Shown piece by piece: positions 10,220-21,748 of a stretch of 64,000 nucleotides of DNA. The stretch is from the NCBI GenBank assembly GCA_037127315.1, contig JBBBDQ010001617.1, positions 546,001 to 610,000 of the forward strand, given 5' to 3'. The stretch is from Ascarosepion bandense (lineage: Eukaryota > Mollusca > Cephalopoda > Sepiida > Sepiidae). The translations under genes and the position numbers were made by a program. The notes under the pieces were generated by a model, which saw nothing but the letters and a program-made list of their open reading frames with translations, did not search any database and had not been told where the DNA came from. How positions within the stretch are numbered: the first letter of the stretch is position 1; every line of letters starts with the position of its first letter.

Positions 10220-10685
10220 CCTCCTTTGACATTCAGGTGTTTGGATTCTATTTTTTCATTTCTTTTTTCTTTTTCTTTAATGTTAAACCTCAATTTTCTT
10301 TTCATGTTTTTTAATGTTAAAACTCAATAGTAGGTATATCAATGTATACTTGCTGTCATTTTAGACAGAATATCGACAGATATTTTGCCATCAGTTTTGA
10401 TGGCATGAACCCAATCATATGAAATAAAGTGGGTTTGGGTATGACCTTAAAACTGAATTTGACAATGGAATTTTAACTAAGAGACATAATTAGTGTACTC
10501 TGACCCATTGTTATCTACGGCTGATCTTTGGCTAATATCTAGCACTTGTTTGCTTCTTCACCAAGGTTACATTTTTTTCTTTTCCACTCATGAGACACAT
10601 GGGGAAGGGTTTTCTGTTTTAGTTTTGATTGAATGATTAGTATGGAGGAGGTAAAAAAATAGGATAAGAGAGAAAATTATCATTC

Positions 10686-10688
<3 letters not shown>

Positions 10689-10716
<28 letters not shown>

Positions 10717-10749
10717 AGTGCCATTCCTATATATATATAAGTGCCATTC

Positions 10750-10786
<37 letters not shown>

Positions 10787-11012
10787 TGCCATTCATATAT
10801 ATATATATATATATATAAGTGCCATTCATATATATATATATATATATATAAGTGCCATTCATATATATATATATATATATATATAAGTGCCATTCATATA
10901 TATATATATATATATATATAAGTGCCATTCATATATATATATATATATATAAGTGCCATTCATATATATATATATATATATATAAGTGCCATTCATTTTT
11001 ATATATATATAT
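10689..11012. repeat. Compound TA microsatellite with AGTGCCATTCA interruptions
   Basis: Runs of (TA)n are separated at regular intervals by the same 11-base string agtgccattca, about eight times. It is therefore a higher-order tandem array rather than a simple TA tract. It abuts the family D fragment at 11012. Confidence 0.9.
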
Positions 11013-11150
11013 TTAGTGTATAGAGGCAGCACATATTTTTCTAAACATATACTGTTAAACACCACAGACAATGAATGTCTATTATTTCTAACCATGAGCT
11101 GTTCCAAACATTGTATTTTGGCTTTAATTTCAGCTATTTGCTAACTGTTA
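11012..11150 (-). mobile_element. Penelope-like fragment (family D), truncated
   Basis: The minus-strand ORF fragment contains RNNRHSLSVVFNSICLEK and LPLYTKY and ends directly in the TA array. The hairpin end is missing. Confidence 0.6.
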
Positions 11151-11224
11151 TCGTTGCTTAGCAAAGTTTTATGTCAACACAAGATAAAATCGTCTTTGAT
11201 GGCGAATGTGTTTGTGTTAATGTC

Positions 11225-11440
11225 CTTGTAACCTCTCTGAAGATGGCTCATATGAGCCAAAAGCTTAGAATCAACTTAATAAAAAATTATCCAAATGTTG
11301 GAGAATTTTTGTCTTTATTTTCATCTGAAATTAAAGCCAAAATACAATGTTTGAAACGGCTCATGGTTGGACATAATAGACATTCATTGTTTGTTGTGTT
11401 TAACAGTATATATTTAGAAAATATATATTTTAAATTTGTG
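11225..11440 (+). mobile_element. Penelope-like fragment (family D)
   Basis: Hairpin at 11237-11262 (CTGAAGA, T, GGCTC-ATAT-GAGCC, then AAAA instead of GAAA), followed by an ORF fragment with LIKNYPNVGEF and FNSIYLEN. It meets an oppositely oriented copy of a second PLE-like subfamily at about 11440, tail to tail. Confidence 0.6.
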
Positions 11441-11625
11441 TATTTAGGCAGCAAATTTTCTTTTAAGCATGTCAGATTAAATAAATTGCAAACAATATGC
11501 TTGCTTATTTTTAATAAAATCCGTTCATACTCACAGATAATCTTTTGCGTATTACAATCAAAAAATGCCAGAAATGAGCTGTAACATTGACAGATGTTAT
11601 TTTCATTCATTTCTTAAGGTACCCA
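11440..11625 (-). mobile_element. Penelope-like fragment, second subfamily (E)
   Basis: The minus strand encodes a fragment with YERILLKISKHIVCNLFN followed by LTCLKENLLPKYTN, the same spaced motif as family D. It is an inverted copy of 12150-12300, so the two form arms of about 150 bp around 500 bp of other sequence. Confidence 0.6.
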
Positions 11626-12104
11626 ATAAAAAAACAAAACAAATATTTATGCTGGATTTACAACAACCACATTAACTAGACGTCGTACATTACATTTGCT
11701 CAACCATTCATCCATTTGTAGACATCTACAACAACATTCCTGCCTACATTCACAATATAAAAAAATAATGATCGATAATACAACTATCCTACACCAAGAA
11801 AACAACAAAAGCAAACTACAGATTCTCGAGGCAATATTCATTAAAACACTTAAGCCATCAATTAATAGAATCAGCTATGAATACTGTAATAATGTTCTAA
11901 AATGTTTGTAAAAAGAACAATTTTTTTTCAGGCTTTAACACGTGCATGACTATGACATTACAGTATATAAAAAAAATTCCATTTTGGATAATTTTCACGT
12001 TCTAATGAATGCTTGCAATTTGTCAACCGTTATATTTGAAGCAGGAAAAAATGTACTGTAATTTTTAGCAACACAGTTATCTGGTTACATTTGTTAGCAT
12101 AACT

Positions 12105-12294
12105 CACACCCCTGAAGATGACATCGGAAAGAGGTCGAAAGTACTTGGGTACCTTGAGAAATGAATGAAAATAACATCTGTCAACGTTACAGCTCATTTC
12201 TTACATCTTTTGATTGTAATATGCAAAAGATTATCCGTGAGTATGAACAGATTTTATAAGAAATAAGCAAACATATTGTTTGCAATTTATTTAA

Positions 12295-12336
<42 letters not shown>
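12105..12336 (+). mobile_element. Penelope-like fragment, subfamily E, with hairpin and TA tail
   Basis: Begins with a hammerhead-like block at 12112 (CTGAAGA, T, GAC ... GTC, GAAA), then sequence matching the reverse complement of 11455-11625, and ends in (TA)n at 12299-12336. The ORF is broken by stops. Confidence 0.6.
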
Positions 12337-12339
<3 letters not shown>

Positions 12340-13027
12340 AGAACACTTGGTATATTATCAAGGTAAATTCTGATAGAGATGAACTCAAAAGAACTCAATG
12401 TTAAATTCATTTATTTAATTTAACAGAGTAATATAATTTAGAAAGATTTTTGATATACTACAATTTCATTGGGTAATTCATATTTCACCACACAATGATG
12501 ACCTGGCGGCTCGTCAGACCCAAGTGATACACCAGTTGATCTTCAAAATATTTTTTACATAGATGCTCACATGTCCATATTCAGAATAGACAATTGTAAT
12601 GGTAATTTACAAAAAATTCCTCGCTCAATTAAAAAGAACCTCAATGATAGAAAAAAGAAAGAATAAAGAAAAAGTAGACAATAGATTAATGGAAAAAAAG
12701 AGAAAAAAGAAAAGAAATAAAAAGAAAACAAACAGTAAACAAAGAAATGAATGTTAACATCAAGTATCGACACAGCGTCTATAGCGACTCATCTGCTTTC
12801 TTAGAAAAACATGACGTGGAAAATTTAACATTGAAATTTAGTTTTAAATATAATGACATATATTTACAGTAAAAAAATAAATTGTAAATCATAATTTTAA
12901 TACAAATTGAAAAAATAACTACTATTAATATTATTTTAAAAATTCATATTATTTTAAAAATTCAAAAAAAATATATATAGAATGGTAGACTTTGAAAAAC
13001 AGTAGTTACTCTGGCATCTACATATCG
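12337..13027. other. AT-rich intronic sequence
   Basis: A purine-rich stretch near 12640-12740 gives an artefactual F-rich minus-strand frame. Nothing else recognised. Confidence 0.4.
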
Positions 13028-13235
13028 TTCAGCAATGAATTAGAACACTCTCAGCTATTGGGCATGTATAATGATAATATACATGCTAAAAGTCTGCCTC
13101 CTTCTACCAAGCTTAGAGGTAGAATTGCTGACTGATGCCAATTTGGTTAGGTTTCAATCCTGGGTTAAAAGCAATCAGAGTCTAACCGTACTGACGAGCT
13201 GTGATACAGCAAAACAGATCTGTCTGCAGATGACT
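13028..13235 (+). mobile_element. SINE-C: tRNA-type SINE ending in a hammerhead-like motif
   Basis: A tRNA-type promoter is visible: an A box region near 13111-13130 (cttagaggtagaattgc, partly deleted) and a B box at 13149-13164 (AGGTTTCAATCCTGGG). It is followed at 13191-13224 by a hammerhead-like core: CTGACGA, stem GCTG-TGATA-CAGC, then AAAAC where GAAAC is expected, then AGATCTGTC. The element runs straight into TA repeats. A second copy lies at 55905-56117. The G-to-A change at the GAAA position should inactivate this copy. Confidence 0.7.
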
Positions 13236-13247
13236 ATATATATATAT

Positions 13248-13280
<33 letters not shown>
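13235..13280. repeat. TA microsatellite at SINE-C end
   Basis: TA run immediately downstream of SINE-C, mirroring the arrangement at the other copy (55885-55910). Confidence 0.9.
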
Positions 13281-13282
<2 letters not shown>

Positions 13283-13589
13283 TGAAATGAAAGATCATTA
13301 CCACTTCAAGCCAAGAGTGTTACCATATATGCTAATAAATCGGTCACTGTATTTGCTTCTTTTTTTTTTTATGGAAAAGTGAAGAAGCTGTTAAATTAGA
13401 AATTGGTTGTCATTGGAATCTAAAGACCTGAGGAATCACAGTAGGTGAGGCGAACCTTAAACTGTGAGAATAGTTGTAGCTGAAGGATGGCATACGAGTT
13501 AATATCAGATCGCAGTCGACTGGAGAAAAGGTTATAAAACCCTGAACCCCCTAATAAAAACTTTACTGATGATCTGGGCCAAAGGATCA

Positions 13590-14030
13590 AACTGATGTTT
13601 TACATTTGTACAGTGAGAATATTTTGAGGACCCTAGATGCTATGCCAGGATTTGTAATCGGAGGCCACAATTTGAACAAAATAAGATACGCAGACGATAC
13701 AGTGCTGATTGCAGACATGGAAAGGAAACAACAAGAAGGTAGCTGACGAGAGTGACAGGAAAGGACTACAAATAAACTGTAAGAAAAAACTGAATGCATG
13801 GTCATCAGCAAAAAGAGCAACTCAAAATGCCAAATACAGGTGGGGGATATCAAAATCAAGCAGGTACAAAAATTTAGATATCTGGGAAGTGTTCTAACCC
13901 AAGACGGAAAGTGTGACACAGAAATCCAATTGGATGGTAAAGATGTGCCAAACTGTTTGGGAAGGAATTTCCCCAACAAGAGGTCGGAAGAACCAAAAAT
14001 AAAATCAATGTCCAAACTGTCCCTCTAGTG
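13590..14030 (+). pseudogene. RTE-like LINE reverse transcriptase fragment
   Basis: The + strand encodes broken RT segments: IGGHNLNKIRYADDTVLIAD (YADD catalytic box), then in other frames ECMVISKKSN, IQVGDIKIKQVQKFRYLGS and VLTQDGKCDTEIQ. This is the thumb-proximal end of an RTE or CR1-type RT. Frameshifts and an early end make it non-functional. Part of the same region recurs at 44690-45060 with over 30 shared residues. Confidence 0.75.
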
Positions 14031-15316
14031 TCTCTGTATCTTTCCTTTTCTCTTTGCCCATTTATTTCAGCGGAGAAAGCCATTCAACAAGTTTTGGATG
14101 TCTAGGCGAAAGAACCAACCCAGCAGTAATAGCCATAACATTCCATAGATTCTCTAACATTTGCTACCACATAGCAGGACACATAGCATGTAACAGTTCA
14201 GTACTCTTTTCAGTTTTTCTAATTAAATTTTCCTGCCACTTAATACTCTGATCAGCTTTTGAAATGTGTCCTTGGCCTTCCCAGTGTGTCTTTGGATTTC
14301 AGTGTTGTTTAATTTTTTATCTTTCTCTAAAAACTATAATTTGATTTGAATTTAATTTGGAATCCACTTAGTAAGGACCTCATATCTTTTTAATATGTTT
14401 CCATGAAAAGATATTTTTATATTTTCTGAGATTAATAAGATTTGTTCTAATAATGTTTCTGCTATAACTTGAATTTTGCCGTGTTTTTAAAATGATATTA
14501 AATTGTTCTGCTTTTTCTAAAGCTATGAGTGATTTATATCATTATTTTTAATGTTTTAGGGCGTAAAAAATTCCATTTTTTTTTTTTTATATGCCAGCAT
14601 GACATTTATTTAGTAGATTTCAAAGAATGTTTACCAGCATAAGTGGTTCAATTCTCTTGGGGTTTTCCACTGACTCTGGTGAGCAAGGGTGTCCTCATTT
14701 GGCTGGAATTATCACTTTTTTTTTTTTCATTTGTTTCTTTTGTGTCAACACTGAATTATTTAGAGTTTGATCATTGAACAAAAGTTTTAGGAAAAACCAC
14801 TTTTGTTTTTTGGTGTGGATGTTTTTCAGTAAATAGTTATCGCTTCTGGAATATTTCTCCTACAAACTGGCAAACTCATATGAATCTAAGTAAAAAAAAA
14901 AAAAAATATAAAATTTAAAAACAAACAATTCCTGTATTAACAAAAGAAAGTACATTAATATGTACATTATTGAAAGTAAGGGAAAAGACCTTGAAAAAAC
15001 TAAATCATTAAGGATGGGCTTGTTTGCAGGCATAATCAGTGCATGTATAGAATTTCAGTTATCAGTGGATTGAGGAAATGGTGAGCAAGAAATGAAATGA
15101 TTTGAAACGAAATAAAATTGACTAGAATATATACCTAAACTTAAAAAAAAGAAAGAATTAATTAAAAATTTCAATCTCCCTCGACTTTGTGTGCATGTGT
15201 AATCACATCAACGTCACTTTAGTGTGATGATGTCCTAATGAATGAAACATCAAATGAAAATCTTTTTAGACTTTATCATAGATTTTCATAAAAAGATGGG
15301 AACTATCTGCTAATCT
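14031..15316. other. Unassigned intronic sequence
   Basis: AT-rich with poly-T and poly-A runs. No splice-flanked open frame or repeat family could be supported. Confidence 0.4.
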
Positions 15317-15923
15317 AGTCAGTTAAGTGCCCTACGTTATACACGCTTAGGGGATCATGTCTCAAAAGAGACATGACTGACTGGGCAGAAGATTATCCCG
15401 CAGTAGGTTGCCATTGCTTTTTGTGGTAGACTGGTTGCCAGACAAGGCTATAGAGTCCAATCTACCCTGTTATTTGACGAATAGCTAGAGGTGGAAGCAA
15501 TGTATTAATTAGTAATTAGTGGGGGATCAGTTTAATATTTCATAACAATAGAAAAACGATCCCCCATTTTATGACCAGTAAAAGCCTTAATCACGATTCC
15601 AACTATTATATTCAGTCGGTCAGTTAAGTGTCATATGTGGTACATGCTTTGGGCGATCATGTTTCAAAAGAGATATGACTCACTTGGCAGAAGATTTTCC
15701 TGCAGTAGGTTGCCATTGTTTTTGCGGTAGACTGGTTACCTGCCAAGGCTATAGAACCCAATCTGTCCTATTATTTAACCCATAACTGGAAGGAAGAAGC
15801 GGATTAATACCTTTCCCAAAGGCATTTGTGCGTAAGTGAATTCAAGGAATTCAACTGGAATTCAAACTCGGCACCCCGATTTGTCATTTCAGTTCGATAT
15901 CCACTGCACTGCAACATACATCC
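15317..15923 (-). mobile_element. SINE-A, composite dimer with central hairpin
   Basis: Bodies at about 15317-15500 and 15615-15830, hairpin arms at about 15518-15532 and 15553-15568, tRNA-like head at the right end (minus strand). Confidence 0.85.
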
Positions 15924-15967
15924 TGTGTAAAAAAAACAAAAAAAAAAAAACAATAATGATATTTAAT

Positions 15968-16160
15968 CTTCTGCCCAGTCAGTCATGTCTCTTTCAAGAC
16001 ATGATCACCCAAGCGTGCATCGCGTATGTCACTTAACTGACTGACTGAATATAATAGCTGGAAACATGAATAAATCTTTTCACTCTTGCGTAGCCCCTTG
16101 CACGTCAGTGGCATTACCGCCTTGCTCGGGGTGATATGATTAAAAAAAAAAAGAAAAAAA
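15968..16160 (+). mobile_element. SINE-A fragment joined to a LINE-A 3' tail
   Basis: 15968-16065 is the 3' part of SINE-A on the + strand (CATGTCTC...GACATG to cttaactgactgactgaata). After about 10 bases, 16075-16160 is the LINE family A tail (gccccttgcacgtcagtggc, then gccttgctcggggtgatatgattaaaaa). This may be a template-switch chimera or a tail insertion. Confidence 0.6.
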
Positions 16161-16437
16161 AGAGTAACATTTAGATGTTCAAATAATATTTATTTGCTAG
16201 ATTTCAAAGAATTTCAAAACATTTATTTCCCCTTTCATGTGTGACATTTGTTTAAATATTATTTTTTTGCTGGGGAAACTCTTATTCGATACGGTAATTA
16301 ATTTTTTTGTTTTATTTCCTAATTAAAAAAATACTAGAAATACTGTGCAGCATTGTTATGCAAGGGAAGTAACTCGATAATTTATGTTTAAAGTTACTTC
16401 CCTTGGAAATAATTAAGTCACTTGCTATTGGACCGCC

Positions 16438-16915
16438 TTTTTTTTACTTTTTTTTTTTTTTTAATAATCATATCGCCCCAAGCAAGGCATTTTACTGCCA
16501 CTGTTTTGCAGGGGGTTACATAGGAGGAAAGTTATGAGAAAGAGTGACAGGTTATAGAGGGTGTCAGGAAGTGGGTAAGAGAAGTAGGAGAATACTGATG
16601 AGAGTGGAGTGGACAGAGAAAAGAGCATGAGAGAGAGGATGCAGGTTAGTGATATAGGAGATGACTATTGACTTTATATTTAAATTCTTGAAGATTTTAG
16701 CTGTCGGGGAAGCAAGTAAATGGAAGGGAATTCCACAGGCGGGAAGTGCGAGGAAAGGAGCTACTGGAGTAGAATTTGCGTTTACAATTTATTGGTTTCA
16801 CAGTGAAAGGGTGGGACCTAGTTGCTAATCTTGTTGCTTGAGTAAATTTATATATAGGGGGCAAAACAGTGGCAATAAAATGCCTTGCTTGGGCAATATG
16901 ATTATATAAAAAAAA
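16438..16915. mobile_element. LINE-A 3' region flanked by inverted tails
   Basis: 16438-16855 is the LINE-A 3' untranslated region on the minus strand (tail at its left end, ccccaagcaaggcat). 16856-16915 is a second tail on the + strand (atgccttgcttgggcaatatgattatataaaa). The segment therefore has A-rich LINE tails pointing outwards at both ends. Confidence 0.65.
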
Positions 16916-17285
16916 TCTTTAAACTCATTACAGTGAGCAACTTATGCACTGATTTGAAACAAAATATAATTCACTAGAATATATAAGTAAAAATTTAAAT
17001 AAAAGACAAAAATGTAATTTAAAATTTCAGTCTCCCTTCTCCTTCATGTGCATGTGTAAACCACATCCTGTTTAATATCCACATCCAAATCCTGGTTACC
17101 ATCACTTTAGTCTGAAGTCCTAAGAGAAGAAACACATAAAATGAAAAGTTTTTTACACTTTATTATAGATTTTAAAGAAAAAAATAAAACATATTACTAT
17201 GCATTTGGCGGGGAGGAGAGGAGGTAATATCACAGAATGCGTAGGTTAGCCCAAAATAATGAAGTACTAGTCAGAACTCTGATGA

Positions 17286-17462
17286 CCCACACTGAGTGGG
17301 GTTGTTTGAAATCTGTGACTGTGAAATTCTGATAATGATAGATTGTCTTTGTTTTAGTTTTGATATAAGGCCAATGAACTTTCCATTATGGTACCCAGAC
17401 TTTATAAATTTAAGCGAAGTATTAGAGTGGCGGCAAGGCCTCATCATTTTACAGTTTCGTAG

Positions 17463-17499
<37 letters not shown>

Positions 17500-17831
17500 A
17501 AAAATTAAGGCAGACATGTTATTTCATGGTGAATCGGAAGTACAGGCCTATTTTAGGCGAACCATCGTCAACTTCTGTCTTTATTTTACAATAGATTTTA
17601 CACGAATGAGATTCACAAAGACCTAAAAAAAAATGAATAAAAATAACGGTTGCTCCCTTAAAAGAAAAAAATTTAAGAAAAAATACGTCAGTTTGGCGAA
17701 CACATACACATATTCATACAACATCATATATACACGCAACATATAATCAGATGACACGTGTAGCAGCCAATGTCAACAAAAGTTCGAAGATACATTTGTC
17801 TAACAGTTCTTCTATACCCACACTGCATGCT

Positions 17832-17879
<48 letters not shown>

Positions 17880-18060
17880 TAAACATAAGTTCCATGCTAA
17901 CAGTTTCTTTTATCACACTTCTTGCTTGTGGAACTCTTCTGGTCACCGACATTTCATTCATCTTTGACCTTCAAAAATTCAAATTTCTCATATTTTCTAA
18001 CACTCAGTTACCCACTGCGTCCTATTGGCTTTATTGCCTTGTTTTAGTTAAAATGATTTT
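17286..18060 (+). pseudogene. LINE-A C-terminal fragment interrupted by a TA-flanked insertion
   Basis: The LINE-A C-terminal coding region runs 17286-17465 (ends at the block matching tctcatcattttacagt) and resumes at 17874 (acataagttccatgctaaca), ending with the 3' tail near 18060. Between the parts lies about 410 bp bounded on both sides by TA repeats (17465-17497 and 17836-17873). The inner sequence has no gene I can name; its minus strand contains a GACGATGGTTC motif like the PLE hairpins. Confidence 0.55.
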
Positions 18061-18199
18061 TTTAAAATTTTGTCTAACCTGCTTTGTTTCTGTTCAGTTT
18101 TTACCAGTGTTGACTTCACTTCAGATTTGAATATTTTTGGATCTTCAATATTCCTATGTATTGCCTGTTGTTCACTTTTGTCAGGGAAGAGTTCTCTGT

Positions 18200-18506
18200 A
18201 GTCAGTCAGTCAGTTAAGTGTCAGATGTGAAACACACTTGGGCGATCATGTCTTGAAAGAGACATGACTGACCGGGCAGAAGATTATCCCGCAGTATTGC
18301 TTTCTGCGGTAGACTTGTTGCCAACCAAGGCTATAGAACCCAGTCTGTCCTGCTATTTAACCCATAACTGGAAGGAATAGATGGATTAATACCTTTCCCA
18401 AGGGTATTTGCGCGTAAGTGAATGCAATGAATTCAACTGGAATTTGAACTTGGCTCCCCGAGTTCTCATTCCGAGCCGATATCCACTGGACCACAACGCA
18501 CATCCT
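18200..18506 (-). mobile_element. SINE-A, monomeric copy
   Basis: Body and tRNA-like head (right end) present; a short deletion near 18295 removes part of the cgcagtaggttgccattgc block. Confidence 0.85.
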
Positions 18507-18724
18507 CTGCAGAGATGCAATTAATACATCGGAGAACCCTTCCCTGACAAATGTGAACAGTAGCAAACTTTTTTCTTTTGTTCTTTTTCCTTAATTGTGT
18601 TTTTTTTTTCTCACTCAGTAACTCCTTGCATCTTAGTGGATTTATTGCCCAACAATTTGATCCCACTTTTGTAATGTAGCTTTCTTACGATTTTTCTATA
18701 AATGACATTTCTTCTATGGTTACT

Positions 18725-19260
18725 AGAATCTATGAATTTAAGTGCAGTACGAGACTGGATGTGCGTTGTGGTGCAGTTCATATTGACTTGGAATGAGAAA
18801 TCGGGGAGCTGAGTTCGAATTCCAGTTGAATTCATTGCATTCCTTTATGTGCAAATACCCTTGGGAAAAGTATTAATCCGTCTCTTCCTTCCAGTTATGG
18901 GTTAAATAACAGGACTGATTTGGTCAGCAACCAGTCTACGGCAGAAAGCAATGGCAACATACGGTGGGATAATCTTCTGTTTAGTCAGTCATGTCTCTTT
19001 TGAGACACAATCACCCAAAGTGTGTATCATGTATGGCATTTAACTGGCTGACTATATTGGCAGCAGTGTCTCATCATTTTTGAAATGGTTAAATATAATT
19101 GTAGGTTCTATGTGAACAGTTCCTTCTCTTGCACTTCTCGTTTGTGGTAGTCTCTTCCCATTTTTTGCTTTTTAGTCAACTTTGATTTTTTAAAAATTTA
19201 GCTGCAATGTCAGATATCTTTTGTCTTTATAATTCCTGCTCTTTTATTGTTTTCTCTTAA
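18725..19260 (+). pseudogene. LINE-A C-terminal fragment split by a SINE
   Basis: The LINE sequence tatgaatttaagtgcagtac at 18731 is cut and resumes at 19045-19065 (attggcagcagtgtctcatc). The uninterrupted equivalent is at 39760-39800. A + strand SINE-A (18757-19054) occupies the gap. Another piece of LINE tail lies just upstream (18600-18665). Confidence 0.65.
18757..19054 (+). mobile_element. SINE-A, + strand copy inserted in LINE-A
   Basis: Reads in sense from the tRNA-like head (ggatgtgcgttgtggtgcag, B box GAGTTCGAATTCC) to the structured 3' end (CATGTCTCTTTTGAGACA) and the CTGACT motif. Nested in a LINE-A fragment, so it is younger than that fragment. Confidence 0.85.
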
Positions 19261-19277
19261 TGATTTTTATTCTCATT

Positions 19278-19590
19278 TGAATTTAAAGCAAGGTCTCATC
19301 ATTTTACAGTCAAAATAACAAGATGTAAGCATAAGTTCTACGCTAACAATTTCTTCCCTCTTCCCGTTTGTTGCTTCCCAGCCAACTCTGATCTTCAAAA
19401 ATGTAAATACAATATTAATCGTTACCTTCTGTTTTCTTAATTCTCATTCTTTTATTCTCATTCTTTTATTCTCATTCTTTTATTCTTCTCTCTCTTTAGT
19501 AGTTTTTTCTTATGTTCTCTAACACTCAGTAACCGTTTGTGTTTGAATGGCTTTATTGCCTTGCTTTGGGTGAAATGATTAAAAAAAAAA
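19278..19590 (+). pseudogene. LINE-A C-terminal and 3' tail fragment
   Basis: Matches the same coding end as 39780-40060 and finishes with the tail gccttgctttgggtgaaatgattaaaaa. Contains a small tandem of ctcattcttttatt (three units, about 19443-19485). Confidence 0.65.
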
Positions 19591-19819
19591 CCCAGCCCAA
19601 ACACTCAGACAGTTTGTATGGTATAAGAAAAGAATAGTCAACGTCTTGCCACACCAATACAGGATGACTAATTAATCTTTTTAATGTTCTTAATCTGAAA
19701 TACTTAATCAAATATGAAAATAACATCAGAAAATTTTTGACATTTTAAAAAATGACCATATTAGTCTATTTGTTTTAGTGCTTGTAGAGTAATTAATTTA
19801 CAATGAATTTTTTTTAATC

Positions 19820-20360
19820 ATTTAACACCCCCTCCCCCCGCAAGCAAAGTGACAAACCTACTAAGATGTAAAGGATTACTGAGAAGAGTTTAAAAAAAAA
19901 AAAACTGAGAAAATTATATTTAGGAGAAAAGACAATAAAAAATTCAAAGATGATGATTGACATTCTGTTTAGATTTTTGAAGACCATAATTTACAGGAGG
20001 ACATGTAGCCGCAAGAGATTTCCACAGGCAACAAATGCAAAAAGAAGAAACTGTTAAAAGATCTTATAGTTTCATTTAGCAATTTCAACCATAAACTGAT
20101 GAGACCTAGCTGCCAATCTAGTACTGCACTTAAATTTATGAATTTAAAGTAGCCAAGAGGAAAACTCATCAGAACAGTTACCAGGAAATTATTTGGTGAA
20201 AAATGCGCAGGGAAGTTCCGTTATAGCAGCGGAAAGGTACCTGGAGCCGAAATGTCAGGTCAGGACTGATAACATTGCAGCTTCTTTGGATTTCGTCAAG
20301 AATCGGTAAATACATAGCAGAAGCACCAGACCTGATGTGGCAACAACATTCAATGCATGG
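19820..20360 (-). pseudogene. LINE-A 3' fragment
   Basis: Minus-strand 3' tail near 19840 (caagcaaagtgacaaaccta), then the 3' UTR and a decayed C-terminal coding region to about 20360 (compare 26440-26900). Stops and shifts throughout. Confidence 0.65.
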
Positions 20361-20869
20361 ACAAATTGTTGACTTATTGGTTTGGTTTGATTGATCTTGT
20401 TTAGCAACATATTCAACACTTCCATGGGTTATTTAATACTGAAATTGAAATATTTTGAACACAGTTTTCTTGGGTTCAACTAAATATATTTGAAATGCAA
20501 TTATATGCTTTCAACTACAAATAAGATGTATTGTTGGTAAAATGATCAGCAATGCATTTTTTAGTAAAATGCTAAAAAATGTATTGCTAGTAATTTTACT
20601 TTAAAAATTCTATTGTTAGTAACTTCACTATAAATGTGTACTGTTTGTAATTTTACTATAAATTTGTTGCCAGTAATTTCCTTGTATAATAATGCATTGA
20701 TGGTATTTCTACCACAAAAATGCACTTTAGCAAATCTATAGTATTTTAATTTTGCTTGGGAGTTCACTCATAGCTGGGTCTCTACCACCCCCAGTCAGGA
20801 TGGACCTGTTAACAACACGAATTAAGAGGGAGTTCCATGTTTCTCAAAACCTTCAATCTTCCAATCAGA

Positions 20870-21350
20870 TGCTGTTTTTTTTTTTTTTTTCTAAATAATC
20901 ATTTCACTCCAAGCAAGGCAGAAATGCCACTGGTGTGCAGGGGGCTACAGTGAGAGAAAAAAACAGTACAGGGGATGTCAAAAAAAGAGAAGACATGGAT
21001 GGGAATCAAGTAGATAAAACTTGGAAATTGACATTGCATTTAAACTTTTGGAGATTGTAACCGTAATGGAAGGAAGTTCCACAGACAGAAAGTGCAAGAA
21101 ACAAAACTGTTAAAGTAGAAGAGGTTGTTACATTTAACTATTTCGATGGTAAAAGGGTGGGACCTTGATGTCAATCTAGTAGTACAAGTAAATACATGTG
21201 GTTGAGATACCAGGCAAAAAAAAAGGTACGTCAGAGCAATTGCCATGAAAATACTTGCTACCAGATATAGTTCATTATCATACCGAGGAATAGGCAGACT
21301 TATAAATGTGTAAAATAGATTCTGATAAGCAAACATAGAAAACTGGACCC
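20870..21350 (-). pseudogene. LINE-A 3' fragment
   Basis: Tail at 20890-20960 (tcactccaagcaaggcagaa, then gtgcagggggctac), followed by the C-terminal coding region to about 21330 (minus-strand frame 21040-21360 includes LTSRSHPFTIEIVKCN). Decayed. Confidence 0.7.
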
Positions 21351-21422
21351 CCCCCACCATCCAATTAACTTTTATAAAATTTAATAATTTTTTTATATTG
21401 TCTGCAAGGCTTAATTTATAAT

Positions 21423-21748
21423 TGTTATGTCGCCAAGTATAAACGAATAACTCAACAACAGAATCAGAATATAAGTTGTATTCAGCGGAAAGATGGTTAG
21501 TAAGTACAGAAGTGATTAGTAATATTTACAATAGAGAAGATACAATAGTCCAATCCATCGTAAGATGTGTGTATACGTGATTACTTCCGGTACCCCACAG
21601 GAAGTGTGACTCACTCTCGCACTGACTCTCAAGTGACTCTCTACGACTCTGCACGACTCTGTACGACTCTCTCGTAGAGAATCCACCATTGCTATATATA
21701 GCAATGGGAACAGTCCATTTGTAGTCAAATAGGAGCGGCGCCCTAACA
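21423..21748 (-). mobile_element. Solo LTR with 5-bp target-site duplication
   Basis: 326 bp with inverted ends TGTTA...TAACA, flanked by a perfect 5-bp direct repeat ataat (21418-21422 and 21749-21753). It contains a TATATATA inside a 20-bp palindrome (cattgctatatatagcaatg) and a short tandem of acgactctgc-like 11-mers near 21645-21685. These are hallmarks of a solo LTR left by recombination. The strand is a guess based on the position of the TATA box. No internal sequence remains, so the parent family is unknown. Confidence 0.7.

Noticed and set aside
10690..11107. Open frames rich in IYIYIY and EWHLYIY
   Set aside because: Translation of TA repeats with AGTGCCATTCA interruptions.
18757..18830. 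Possible tRNA gene
   Set aside because: A/B boxes are present but it is the degenerate head of a repeated SINE and does not fold as a full cloverleaf.
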